A stretch of DNA of 8,544 nucleotides from an uncultured Aquincola sp. (lineage in GTDB: Bacteria; Pseudomonadota; Gammaproteobacteria; Burkholderiales; Burkholderiaceae): positions 1 through 8,544 of the forward strand of contig CAKZXL010000803.1 in assembly GCA_937883885.1 (NCBI GenBank), read 5' to 3'. Below the pieces are notes generated by a model that did no database searches, was not told the DNA's origin, and saw nothing but the letters and a program-made list of their open reading frames with translations. A program made the translations under genes and the position numbers. Shown here piece by piece: positions 1 through 6,249 of this stretch. Within the stretch, counting starts at the first letter, position 1; each line of letters opens with the position of its first letter.

Positions 1-1876
1 CCGCATAAAAGCGGTCGAGCTGCAGCGGCTTGGCCAGCACGTCGTTGAAGCCGAGCGCGCGGTAGTGCGCCACGTCGCTGGCCATCACGTTGGCGGTCAG
101 CGCGATCACCGGCCCCGCGTGCCCCGCGGCCCGCAGCTGCTGCAAGGCGCCCACGCCGTCGAGCACCGGCATCTGGATGTCCATCAACACGAGGTCGAAG
201 CGGCCGGCCAGCGCGGTGGCCACGGCCTGGCGGCCGTCACCGGCCAGCGTGTGCTGCAGCCCCGCGCGCTGCAGGTAGGCACCGATCAGGCGCTGGTTGT
301 CGCAGCCGTCTTCGGCCAGCAGCACCTGGCCTTGCAGGCGGGGCACCGGCGCGGCGGGCGTGCAGCCGGTGGTGGCCACTGCGCTGCCGGCTGTCCCGGC
401 GGTGTCTGCGTCCAGCCAGTCGGCGGGCCAGGGCGCGGCCTCCTGCAGCGCCTGCGGCGTCAGTGGCAGCGTCAACGTGAAGCGGCTGCCCACGCCAGGC
501 TCGCTGCTCACGCCGATGGCCCCGCCCAGCGACTGCGCCAGCTGGGTGGACAACGAGAGCCCGAGGCCGGTGCCGCCAAAGCGGCGGGTGATGGACACGT
601 CGCCCTGGCTGAAGGGCTGGAACAGCCGCTCCTGCTGCGCCGCCGTCATGCCGATGCCGGTGTCCGTCACCTCGAAGTGCAGCTGGCCGGCCGCCGGGTC
701 CAGCCGCAGCGCCAGCGTCACCGTGCCGTCGTTCGTGAACTTGACGGCATTGCCGCACAGGTTCAGCAGGATCTGCTTGAGACGCAGGCCGTCGGTGTGC
801 AGGCGCAGCGGCAGCACGCCGGGCGCCTGCACCGCAAAGGCCAGGCCCTTGTGCCGCGCCCGCGGGCCGGTGAGCGAGGCCACCTCACGCACCAGCACAG
901 GCAGTTCGGTGGCGCACAGCTCGATGTCCAGCTTGCCGGTCTCGATCTTGGACAGGTCCAGGATGTCGTTGATCACCTGCAGCAGGTGCTCGCCGTTGCG
1001 CCGGATGGTGTGCACCGCGGCGGTGCGGTCGGCCGGCGTCTGCGCCGGGTCGAGCAGCAGCTCCGCAAAGCCGATGATGGAGGTCAGCGGCGTGCGGATC
1101 TCATGGCTCATGTTGGCCAGGAAGCTGCTCTTGGCGCTGCTGGCCGCTTCCGCATCGCGGCGCGCCTGGCGCCAGCGCGAGGCCAGGCCTTCCAGGGCCA
1201 CGCCGCGTTCGGCCAGCGCACGCAACTGGCGCACCACCACGGCGGCAAAGGCCAGCGTCAGCAGGCCCTGGAACACCGTCAGGCCGATGGCCAGGCGGTT
1301 CTGCTCGCGCACGGCTTCATTGCGGCGGCCCACCTGGTCGGCCACCTGCACCGTGGCCCACAGCGACAGGCCATGCAGCTCGGCCCCCAGCGGATCCAGC
1401 GCCTGCAGCAGCGCCGGCGCGTCGGTGGCGGGCGCGAAGGGCCGTTCGGGCGCGGGACCCAGCAGCCGGTCGGCCTCCTTCACGAAGGCTTCCACCCGGG
1501 CCAGCACCCGCGTCTGCTCCGGCCCCACCGGAAACACCCGGGCGGTGCGCTGCGGTGCCACCAGCGGCAGCCGGCTGACGAAGATGTCGTAGCGCTGCTG
1601 CAGGGCTTCGGCGTCCAGCGCATCGGGCGCGCGGGCGGCCTGCTGGAGCTCGTCGCGCAGCAGCAGGAATTCGCTGTGCAGCTGGTAGAAGCTCCAGACG
1701 ATGTTGTCGCTGTTGTATTGCACCGCGCCCGACAGCAGCGCCATCTGCCGCTGCTGCACCCAGCCCACCACCGCAAAGGCCATCAGCAGCACGCTGGCGA
1801 TGGCGATCAGCCAGCGCGAGGTGCGCAGGCGGCTGGTCCCGGCCAGCAGCAGTGCGTCGGCGTCGGTCTGCGGCAT
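1..1876 (-). CDS. Hybrid sensor histidine kinase, 3' end outside window
   Basis: Membrane-bound hybrid histidine kinase; 625 residues are visible and the C-terminus is cut by the window edge. Two transmembrane helices (about 22-40 and 195-215) flank a periplasmic, mostly helical region of about 150 residues, the likely input domain. The cytoplasmic part has a HisKA dimerisation domain with phospho-acceptor H258 in NMSHEIRTPL, an HATPase_c domain (N-box NLCGNAVKF with N376, G1 box DTGIG 405-409, G2 box GTGLG 435-439), and a receiver domain from about 516 with acidic pair E522-D523, phospho-acceptor D566 in LMDIQMPVLDG and K616. All catalytic residues expected of an active kinase and receiver are present. 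A further output or Hpt domain could lie beyond the edge. Start: first ATG, 19 nt after the stop of the exported protein gene upstream; no clear Shine-Dalgarno, so translational coupling is likely. The signal sensed is unknown; the neighbour is the obvious candidate partner. Confidence 0.93.
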   Translation of the reverse strand, partial: MPQTDADALLLAGTSRLRTSRWLIAIASVLLMAFAVVGWVQQRQMALLSGAVQYNSDNIVWSFYQLHSEFLLLRDELQQAARAPDALDAEALQQRYDIFVSRLPLVAPQRTARVFPVGPEQTRVLARVEAFVKEADRLLGPAPERPFAPATDAPALLQALDPLGAELHGLSLWATVQVADQVGRRNEAVREQNRLAIGLTVFQGLLTLAFAAVVVRQLRALAERGVALEGLASRWRQARRDAEAASSAKSSFLANMSHEIRTPLTSIIGFAELLLDPAQTPADRTAAVHTIRRNGEHLLQVINDILDLSKIETGKLDIELCATELPVLVREVASLTGPRARHKGLAFAVQAPGVLPLRLHTDGLRLKQILLNLCGNAVKFTNDGTVTLALRLDPAAGQLHFEVTDTGIGMTAAQQERLFQPFSQGDVSITRRFGGTGLGLSLSTQLAQSLGGAIGVSSEPGVGSRFTLTLPLTPQALQEAAPWPADWLDADTAGTAGSAVATTGCTPAAPVPRLQGQVLLAEDGCDNQRLIGAYLQRAGLQHTLAGDGRQAVATALAGRFDLVLMDIQMPVLDGVGALQQLRAAGHAGPVIALTANVMASDVAHYRALGFNDVLAKPLQLDRFYA

Positions 1877-1895
1877 GGGGGCGGCGGCGCCGGCG

Positions 1896-2411
1896 TCAGT
1901 GCACCTCGATGCGGCGCAGCTGCCAGGCGCTGCGGCTGTAGTACTTCTCGGACCGCAATTCCACGCTGGTGTCGAAGGGGTACACGATGAACAGCGGCCC
2001 GCGCTCGCGCACCGGCATCGGTTTGCCGTCCAGCAGCAGCGCCACGATGACGTCGAAGCGGTCGATGTCGGACATCGGCAGCTCCACCTTGTAGTCGTTC
2101 AGCGCCACGGCGCGTACCGTGGTGCCGCGGGCGCCGGCCGATGCCAGCACGTCGCGCAGCAGCGGGCCGCTGAAGCTCACCGGCTGCGGATACCAGGGCG
2201 TGCTGGTGCGGAATTGGTGCTGCGGCAGGGCCTGCAGCGCCGGCATGTCGAAGTCGACACCGGGCCGGTCGCCCGACTGCACGGTGAGCACCGGCCGGCT
2301 CTTGGCCTGCGCGTGTGCTGCGACAGGCCAGGCCGGCAGGCAGGCCGCCAGGGTGGCCAGGGGCGCCAGCCGGATGGTGGACGACAGCAGACGGCGGCGC
2401 GACAGGTTCAT
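1896..2411 (-). CDS. Tat-exported molybdopterin-oxidoreductase-fold protein
   Basis: Protein of 171 aa resembling the oxidoreductase molybdopterin-binding (sulfite oxidase/YedY) domain in minimal form. The N-terminus carries a twin-arginine motif (SRRRLL, residues 4-9), a hydrophobic stretch, a possible lipobox LAAC (21-24) and alternative signal peptidase I sites near AHAQA (32-36), so it is exported as a lipoprotein or soluble periplasmic protein. Fold signatures: TPWYP then FSGPLLRDVL (about 71-89), RAVALNDYKVELP, a GPLFIVYPFD segment and a C-terminal YYSRSAWQLRRIEV strand. The only cysteine is C24 in the signal region; the Mo-ligating cysteine expected just before the GPLLRDVL segment is absent (Thr/Ser there). 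This suggests a non-catalytic or ligand-binding role, which is inference. It lies 19 nt upstream of the hybrid kinase gene and is probably cotranscribed with it. Start: ATG at 2411, which places the Tat motif at the N-terminus; upstream in-frame codons overlap the ychJ-like gene and are not credible. Confidence 0.85.
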   Translation of the reverse strand: MNLSRRRLLSSTIRLAPLATLAACLPAWPVAAHAQAKSRPVLTVQSGDRPGVDFDMPALQALPQHQFRTSTPWYPQPVSFSGPLLRDVLASAGARGTTVRAVALNDYKVELPMSDIDRFDVIVALLLDGKPMPVRERGPLFIVYPFDTSVELRSEKYYSRSAWQLRRIEVH

Positions 2412-2502
2412 GGCAACAGCTCTGGCATGGCGGCAACGGCCACCGTGGACGCGGGACTGCTGGATATCGGCGGCCCGCCGCGGGCCTTGAGGGTGCCGGC
2501 GG
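2412..2502. other. Short intergenic gap with GC hairpin
   Basis: This 91-nt gap between the ychJ-like gene and the exported-protein gene has no ORF of its own. It contains a perfect 6-bp inverted repeat, GGCCCG-CCG-CGGGCC (2472-2486), about 16 nt past the ychJ-like stop. No U-tract follows on the minus strand, so it is not a classical terminator; it could be a 3'-end or processing structure. No convincing promoter was seen, so read-through from upstream remains possible. Confidence 0.4.
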
Positions 2503-2919
2503 TCAGCCCGCGTGCAGGTCGCCGTCCACGTAGAACCAGCGGCCGTCTTCCTGCACGAAGCGGCTGGTTTCGTGCAGCCGGTGGGCGCGGCCGCCCAGCT
2601 TGCTGCGGGCGACGAACTCCACCTCGGCGCGGCCGTCCGGCTCTGGCACATGGCGGCGCACCTGCAGGCCCAGCCAGCGCAGGCCGGGCTCGAAGTCGAT
2701 CTGCGCGGGCCGGGTGCGCGGGTGCCAGGTCTGCAGCAGGTAGTCGGCGTCCTGCAGCACGAAGGCGCTGTAGCGCGAGCGCATCAGCGCGGCGGCATCG
2801 GGCGCCTGCAGGTGCAGCGGGCCGGCATGGAAGCGGCCGCAGCACTGCGGCAGCCACTGGCCACTGCCGCAGGGGCAGGGCGTGTTGGCAGGGGTGGTGG
2901 CTGGGGCGGGCGGTGTCAT
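2503..2919 (-). CDS. YchJ-family SEC-C motif protein (UPF0225-like)
   Basis: Protein of 138 aa of the YchJ/UPF0225 type. The N-terminus has the SEC-C metal-binding signature CPCGSG-x5-CC (C15, C17, C26, C27), the zinc-binding motif also found at the end of SecA. It is followed by RSRYSAFVLQDADYLLQTWHP, typical of YchJ, and a C-terminal NTF2-like part ending in VEFVARSKLGG, RLHETSRFVQEDGRWFYVDGD. Family members are about 130-160 aa, so it appears full length. The biological role is not established; the motif implies zinc binding and perhaps protein or nucleic-acid contacts. Start: ATG at 2919, 11 nt after the stop of the MarR-GNAT gene, which suggests cotranscription. A longer in-frame reading upstream runs through the MarR-GNAT gene and is rejected. 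E. coli YchJ carries a second SEC-C motif at its C-terminus; none is visible here. Confidence 0.9.
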   Translation of the reverse strand: MTPPAPATTPANTPCPCGSGQWLPQCCGRFHAGPLHLQAPDAAALMRSRYSAFVLQDADYLLQTWHPRTRPAQIDFEPGLRWLGLQVRRHVPEPDGRAEVEFVARSKLGGRAHRLHETSRFVQEDGRWFYVDGDLHAG

Positions 2920-2930
2920 CCGCCGCAAGC

Positions 2931-3986
2931 TTATGTGGCGCGGGCGCCGTTGCCGCCCAGCGGCCGCTCCCAGATCTCGCCCACCATCGGAATGCCGAAG
3001 TCGGCATGCGGTTCGCTGGCCACCAGCTGCCAGCCATGCCGCACGTACAGCCGCCGCGCCGCCAGCAGCATGTCGTTGGTCCACAGCCGCAGGCGCTGGT
3101 AGCCCGCCGCCTGCGCAAAGCGGATGCATTCGGCCACCAGCCCGTCGCCCACACCCACCCCGCGGGCCGCCGGCTCCACCAGCAGCATGCGCAACTGGGC
3201 GACGCCGGGCTCGGGCGTGCCGGCCTCGTCGCAGGCCTGCACCAGGAACACGCTGCCGATGGGCTGGCCGGGCGCGCCGGATTCGCCCTCAGGGGCGGGC
3301 CACTCGGCGATCAAGCAGGCCTCGCGCCGGGCATCGAACTGCTCGACGAAGCGGGCACACAGCCCGGCCACCAGCGCTTCGAAGCGCAGGCCCCAGCCGT
3401 ATTCGGCGTGGTACAGCGCGCCATGGCGGGCCACCACCCAGCCCAGGTCGCCGCTCTGGTGGGCGCGCAGGCGCCAGGCCGGCGGGGCAGGGGTTGCGCC
3501 TGGTGACGGCCTGGGCTGGGACAAGGCCTGGTCGGCACGCTGCAGCAGCGCCTGCAGCTGGCCCGCGCTGCCCACCAGGGCCTGCCGCTGCGCCGGTGGC
3601 AGCGCGCCCAGCAAGGCCGCCGTGCGCTGTTGCGAGCGTTGGTCGAGCGGCGCAAAAGCCTTGCGGCCGGCGGCCGACAGGCGCAGCAGGGTCTGCCGCG
3701 CGTCGGTGGCGCTGACCTGGCTGCGCAGCAGGCCGCGCGCCTTCAGGCCGGCGAGCAGGCGGCTCAGGTAGCCGGCGTCCAGCTGCAGCTCACGCGCCAG
3801 CGTGGCGGCGCTCACGCCCGCCTGCCCGGGCTGCTGGGCCAGTTCCCACAGCACACGCGCCTCAGGCAGGGTGAAGCGCGAATCGAGCAGGTGCTCATGC
3901 AGCAGCCCGATCTGCCGTGTGTAGAAGCGGCTGAAACCCCGCAGGGCTTCGACCTGATCGGCGGGCACGTGATGGGCGTTGTCCAT
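2931..3986 (-). CDS. MarR-GNAT fusion: transcription regulator/acetyltransferase
   Basis: Protein of 351 aa with two domains. Residues about 10-150 form a MarR-type winged helix: FTLPEARVLWELA (38-50), the recognition helix region LARELQLDAGYLSRLLAGLK (63-82), and a wing with the conserved D-x-R (D95-R97) in SATDARQTLLRL. A Pro/Ala-rich linker (about 156-170) leads to a GNAT N-acetyltransferase domain (about 172-345) with the acetyl-CoA pyrophosphate-binding R-x-x-G-x-G as RGVGVG (275-280), preceded by LRMLLVEPAA and followed by a YQRLRLWTNDMLLAARRLYVRHGW-type motif B region. Such fusions are known in bacteria; substrate and effector cannot be read from sequence. The gene is divergent from yaaA, and a perfect palindrome lies 20-40 nt upstream of its start, so autorepression and control of yaaA are plausible. 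Start: ATG at 3986; the longer reading to 4085 would cross the promoter region and enter yaaA. Confidence 0.92.
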   Translation of the reverse strand: MDNAHHVPADQVEALRGFSRFYTRQIGLLHEHLLDSRFTLPEARVLWELAQQPGQAGVSAATLARELQLDAGYLSRLLAGLKARGLLRSQVSATDARQTLLRLSAAGRKAFAPLDQRSQQRTAALLGALPPAQRQALVGSAGQLQALLQRADQALSQPRPSPGATPAPPAWRLRAHQSGDLGWVVARHGALYHAEYGWGLRFEALVAGLCARFVEQFDARREACLIAEWPAPEGESGAPGQPIGSVFLVQACDEAGTPEPGVAQLRMLLVEPAARGVGVGDGLVAECIRFAQAAGYQRLRLWTNDMLLAARRLYVRHGWQLVASEPHADFGIPMVGEIWERPLGGNGARAT

Positions 3987-4005
3987 CGGCCCATGCTGGC
4001 ATGAA

Positions 4006-4026
4006 ATGCTTGCCTTTGGCAAGCAT
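4006..4026. promoter_or_regulatory. Perfect palindrome, candidate MarR operator
   Basis: ATGCTTGCC-TTT-GGCAAGCAT is a perfect inverted repeat with 9-bp arms and a 3-nt centre. It sits in the 73-nt space between the divergent MarR-GNAT and yaaA starts, 20 nt from the former and 33 nt from the latter. Size and symmetry fit a MarR dimer site. It ends about where the -35 region of the proposed yaaA promoter would lie, so binding could block RNA polymerase. The palindrome is directly seen; that the adjacent regulator binds it is inference. Confidence 0.7.
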
Positions 4027-4046
4027 CTGGTGCGCCGGCCCGCCGT

Positions 4047-4052
4047 GATAAT
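4047..4052 (+). promoter_or_regulatory. Putative -10 element of yaaA
   Basis: GATAAT, one mismatch from the sigma-70 consensus TATAAT, ends 7 nt before the yaaA ATG. Transcription from it would start at or next to the A of the start codon, giving a leaderless message; consistent with this, no Shine-Dalgarno is visible. No good -35 hexamer lies 16-18 nt upstream (the sequence there is CATCTG-like), so an activator or a different promoter is also possible. Confidence 0.4.
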
Positions 4053-4059
4053 CGGCGCC

Positions 4060-4845
4060 ATGCTTTTCGTGATCTCTCCGGCCAAGTCGCTGGACTATGA
4101 CTCTCCGCTGGCGCCCGAGGTGCTGGCCCAGGCCACCGAACCCTTGTTCACCCGCCAGGCGGCCGGGCTGATCGAGCTGCTCAAGCCCTTGCCGGCCCAG
4201 GGCGTCGGCGAGTTGATGGACCTCTCGCCTGATCTGTCGGCGCTGAACGTGGCGCGCTACAAGGCCTGGCGCCCGCGGCACACGCCCGACAACAGCCGCC
4301 CGGCGGTGCTGGCCTTCAACGGCGACGTGTACGACGGCCTGCGCGCCCGCGAACTGAGTGCCGACGACCTGGTCTGGCTGCAGCAGCACCTGGCCATCCT
4401 GTCGGGCCTGTATGGCGTGCTGCGCCCGATGGACCGGCTGCAGCCCTACCGGCTGGAGATGGGCACGCGCCTGGCCAACCCACAGGGCGCCGACCTGTAT
4501 GCCTGGTGGGGCGACACGGTGGCGCAGCAGCTCAACCAGATGGCGGCCGGCAACGAAAGTCCGGTCATCGTCAACCTCGCGTCGCAGGAGTACTTCCGCG
4601 TGGCCCGGCGCCGCGCGCTGGCGCCGCGGGTGGTGGAGTGCGTGTTCGAGGACTGGAAGACCGACCGCTACAAGATCATCAGCTTCTTCGCCAAGCGCGC
4701 GCGGGGGCTGATGGTGCGTTACGCGGTGCAGCAACGTCTGGTCACGCCCAAGGGCCTGGAAGGCTTCAACCTCGACGGCTATCGTTTCGAGCCCGCCGCC
4801 TCCGAGCCGGACCGGCTGGTGTTCCGCCGCAAGATCACGTCATGA
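4060..4845 (+). CDS. yaaA: Peroxide stress protein YaaA (UPF0246)
   Basis: Protein of 261 aa, close to the usual length of about 258. Family hallmarks run through the whole sequence: LFVISPAKSLDYDSP at the N-terminus, LAFNGDVYDGLRA (about 83-95), LSGLYGVLRPMDRLQPYRLE then MGTRLANP, VNLASQEYF, and near the C-terminus YKIISFFAKRARGLMVRY followed by GFNLDGYRF. In E. coli YaaA is induced by OxyR and limits damage from hydrogen peroxide by keeping free intracellular iron low; it has also been reported to bind DNA. Start: ATG at 4060, because the conserved LFVISPAK begins right after it; an upstream in-frame ATG at 3979 would translate the palindrome and is rejected. Its TGA overlaps the ATG of the dioxygenase gene. 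Control by the divergent MarR-GNAT protein is inferred from the palindrome between them. Confidence 0.97.
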   Translation: MLFVISPAKSLDYDSPLAPEVLAQATEPLFTRQAAGLIELLKPLPAQGVGELMDLSPDLSALNVARYKAWRPRHTPDNSRPAVLAFNGDVYDGLRARELSADDLVWLQQHLAILSGLYGVLRPMDRLQPYRLEMGTRLANPQGADLYAWWGDTVAQQLNQMAAGNESPVIVNLASQEYFRVARRRALAPRVVECVFEDWKTDRYKIISFFAKRARGLMVRYAVQQRLVTPKGLEGFNLDGYRFEPAASEPDRLVFRRKITS

Positions 4846-5693
4846 CCGCACAAACCATCACGCCCGAACTGCGCGCCTGGATCGTGGCGCAGGCCCAGGC
4901 CGGCCACGGCCCCGAGGCCTTGCTCACCTCCATGCGCGCCAGCGGCTGGGAAGAAGACGCCGCCCTGCAGGCCATGGAGGTGGCGCTCAGCGGCTTCCTG
5001 GCCGACCAGCACAAGGCCGGCGGCCCGCCGGTGCCCATCGCCGTGCCCGACATCGCGCAGCCCGGCGGCCTGAACCTGCTGGACGCCGGCGACCGTCAGG
5101 TGCGCGTGGTCATGGCCATGCGCAACCCGCGCGTGGTCGTGGTGGCGGGCCTGCTGTCCGACGAAGAATGCGACGAGCTGGTGGCGCTGGCCGCGCCGCG
5201 CATGGCCCGCAGCGAAACGGTGGACGTGGCCACCGGCGGCAACGAGGTCAACGCCGCCCGCACCAGCCGCGGCATGTTCTTCGAGCGCGGCGAGAACGAC
5301 GTGGCCCGCAAGCTGGAAGCCCGCATCGCCAGGCTGCTGGACTGGCCGGTGGACCATGGCGAAGGCCTGCAGGTGCTGCACTACGGCCCGGGGGCCGAAT
5401 ACCGCCCGCACCACGACTACTTCGACCCGGCGCAGCCGGGCTCGGTGCCCATCCTCAAGCGGGGCGGCCAGCGCGTGGCCACGGTGGTGACCTACCTGAA
5501 CACGCCCACGGCCGGCGGCGGCACCACCTTCCCCGACGTGGCGCTGGAAGTGGCCCCGCTCAAGGGCCATGCGGTGTTCTTCAGCTACGACCGGCCGCAC
5601 CCCATCACCCGCACGCTGCACGGCGGCGCGCCGGTGGTGGAAGGCGAAAAATGGGTGGCCACCAAGTGGCTGCGCGAGCGGGTGTTCAAGTGA
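4842..5693 (+). CDS. 2OG-Fe(II) oxygenase, prolyl 4-hydroxylase-like
   Basis: Protein of 283 aa, a cytoplasmic 2-oxoglutarate- and Fe(II)-dependent dioxygenase of the prolyl 4-hydroxylase alpha-subunit (P4Hc) type. The iron-binding triad is complete: H190-x-D192 in YRPHHDYFD and H260 in LHGGAP. The 2-oxoglutarate-binding lysine K270 lies 10 residues after H260, as in known P4Hs. The double-stranded beta-helix core spans about 170-280 (VATVVTYLNTP, GGGTTFPDV, GHAVFFSYD). The first 85 or so residues are extra: a short helical unit (PELRAWIVAQAQAG to ALQAMEVAL) that looks like a UBA-like or substrate-docking helix bundle, then a Pro/Ala linker. The natural substrate is unknown; bacterial members hydroxylate prolines in proteins such as EF-Tu or small peptides. 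The ATG overlaps the yaaA TGA (ATGA), with no Shine-Dalgarno, indicating translational coupling. An Fe(II) enzyme is thus cotranslated with a protein limiting free iron. Confidence 0.94.
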   Translation: MTAQTITPELRAWIVAQAQAGHGPEALLTSMRASGWEEDAALQAMEVALSGFLADQHKAGGPPVPIAVPDIAQPGGLNLLDAGDRQVRVVMAMRNPRVVVVAGLLSDEECDELVALAAPRMARSETVDVATGGNEVNAARTSRGMFFERGENDVARKLEARIARLLDWPVDHGEGLQVLHYGPGAEYRPHHDYFDPAQPGSVPILKRGGQRVATVVTYLNTPTAGGGTTFPDVALEVAPLKGHAVFFSYDRPHPITRTLHGGAPVVEGEKWVATKWLRERVFK

Positions 5694-5701
5694 CCCGCAC
5701 C

Positions 5702-5731
5702 GCCGCCCGGGCGGGCGGCTAGGGTTTGTTT
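5702..5731 (+). terminator. Intrinsic terminator after the dioxygenase gene
   Basis: GCCGCCC-GGGC-GGGCGGC forms a perfect 7-bp GC stem with a 4-nt loop (5702-5719), starting 8 nt after the dioxygenase stop and followed by TAGGGTTTGTTT. The T-rich tract is on the plus strand only, so it serves the yaaA operon. The last stem base is also the end of the convergent minus-strand gene's TAG stop codon (5719-5721). The T-tract is interrupted, so efficiency may be moderate. Confidence 0.65.
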
Positions 5732-6213
5732 GCGGGTGCTGCCGAAGGGAGCAGGCGGCTGCGCACGATGCGTTCCCACTTGCGCTGTTCCCAGCTCTGC
5801 GGGCCTTCCACCGGCCAGCGGGCGAGGTCGGCTTCCACCTCGGCGCGGGGCACGCGCAGGTAGGGCGGCAGGCGGCGCGGAAACAGCGACCAGCCGCCGC
5901 GCAAGGCACGTGGCAGCGGTGCACGTGCGGCCGGCACCCAGTACACGCAGGGCCGTTCGGCCCAGAACGCCTGGCGCTCGAAGTGCACGCGCCCGGCGAT
6001 GCCGGTGGCGGGCGACAACAGCAGGGCCGCGCTGTGGGTCAGGAGTACCGCATAGGCCAGATCGCCCGGCGTTTCGCCGCCGCGGTGATAGGCCAGAACG
6101 ACGCGATCGATGTCGGAGGCGGGCACGCGGTCGACTTCTTCGTCGCCGCGCAACACCTGCAGGTCCATGCCCTGCCAGGCGGTGAGGGGTGTGTCACGCA
6201 TGAGCCCGACCAT
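5719..6213 (-). CDS. Hypothetical protein, 164 aa, family not recognised
   Basis: Not recognised by family. The reading frame is real on coding grounds: it has a balanced amino-acid mix with acidic, aromatic and hydrophobic residues in protein-like order, unlike the Arg/Ala/Gly-rich shadow frames opposite. The first half has LQVLRGDEEVDRVPASDIDRVVLAYHRG and a hydrophobic stretch LAYAVLLTHSAALLLSP; the middle has RVHFERQAFWAERPCVYWVP; the C-terminal part is basic and Trp-rich (RWPVEGPQSWEQRKWERIV). No signal peptide or clear transmembrane helix, so probably cytosolic. Start: ATG at 6213, with a GGGGT tract 4 nt upstream; GTG at 6219 (166 aa) and ATG at 6201 (160 aa) are alternatives. It lies downstream of rhlE on the same strand across 109 nt containing two hairpins, and converges on the dioxygenase gene with a 25-nt gap. 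Function unknown. Confidence 0.75.
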   Translation of the reverse strand: MVGLMRDTPLTAWQGMDLQVLRGDEEVDRVPASDIDRVVLAYHRGGETPGDLAYAVLLTHSAALLLSPATGIAGRVHFERQAFWAERPCVYWVPAARAPLPRALRGGWSLFPRRLPPYLRVPRAEVEADLARWPVEGPQSWEQRKWERIVRSRLLPSAAPANKP

Positions 6214-6249
6214 AACCACCCCGGCGCGCGCTGGCTGTGACCAGGCGCG

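Noticed and set aside
65..1990. Long plus-strand open frame of 641 codons opposite the histidine kinase
   Set aside because: It is the antisense of a clear hybrid kinase; the composition is His/Gln/Arg/Gly-rich with no family signature, as expected of a shadow frame in GC-rich DNA.
1701..3506. Plus-strand open frame of 601 codons
   Set aside because: Antisense to three recognisable minus-strand genes, and its peptide is low-complexity.
3979..4059. Upstream ATG at 3979 for yaaA
   Set aside because: The extra 27 residues are unlike the family, which starts at the conserved (M)LFVISPAK, and would be encoded by the regulatory palindrome.
3987..4085. Upstream ATG at 4085 for the MarR-GNAT gene
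   Set aside because: It would put 33 extra codons across the divergent promoter, the palindrome and the first codons of yaaA; MarR homology begins after the ATG at 3986.
4779..5924. Minus-strand open frame of 381 codons opposite the dioxygenase
   Set aside because: Shadow of a gene with a complete Fe(II)/2-oxoglutarate motif set; the peptide is His/Ala/Gly-rich without motifs and runs into the terminator.
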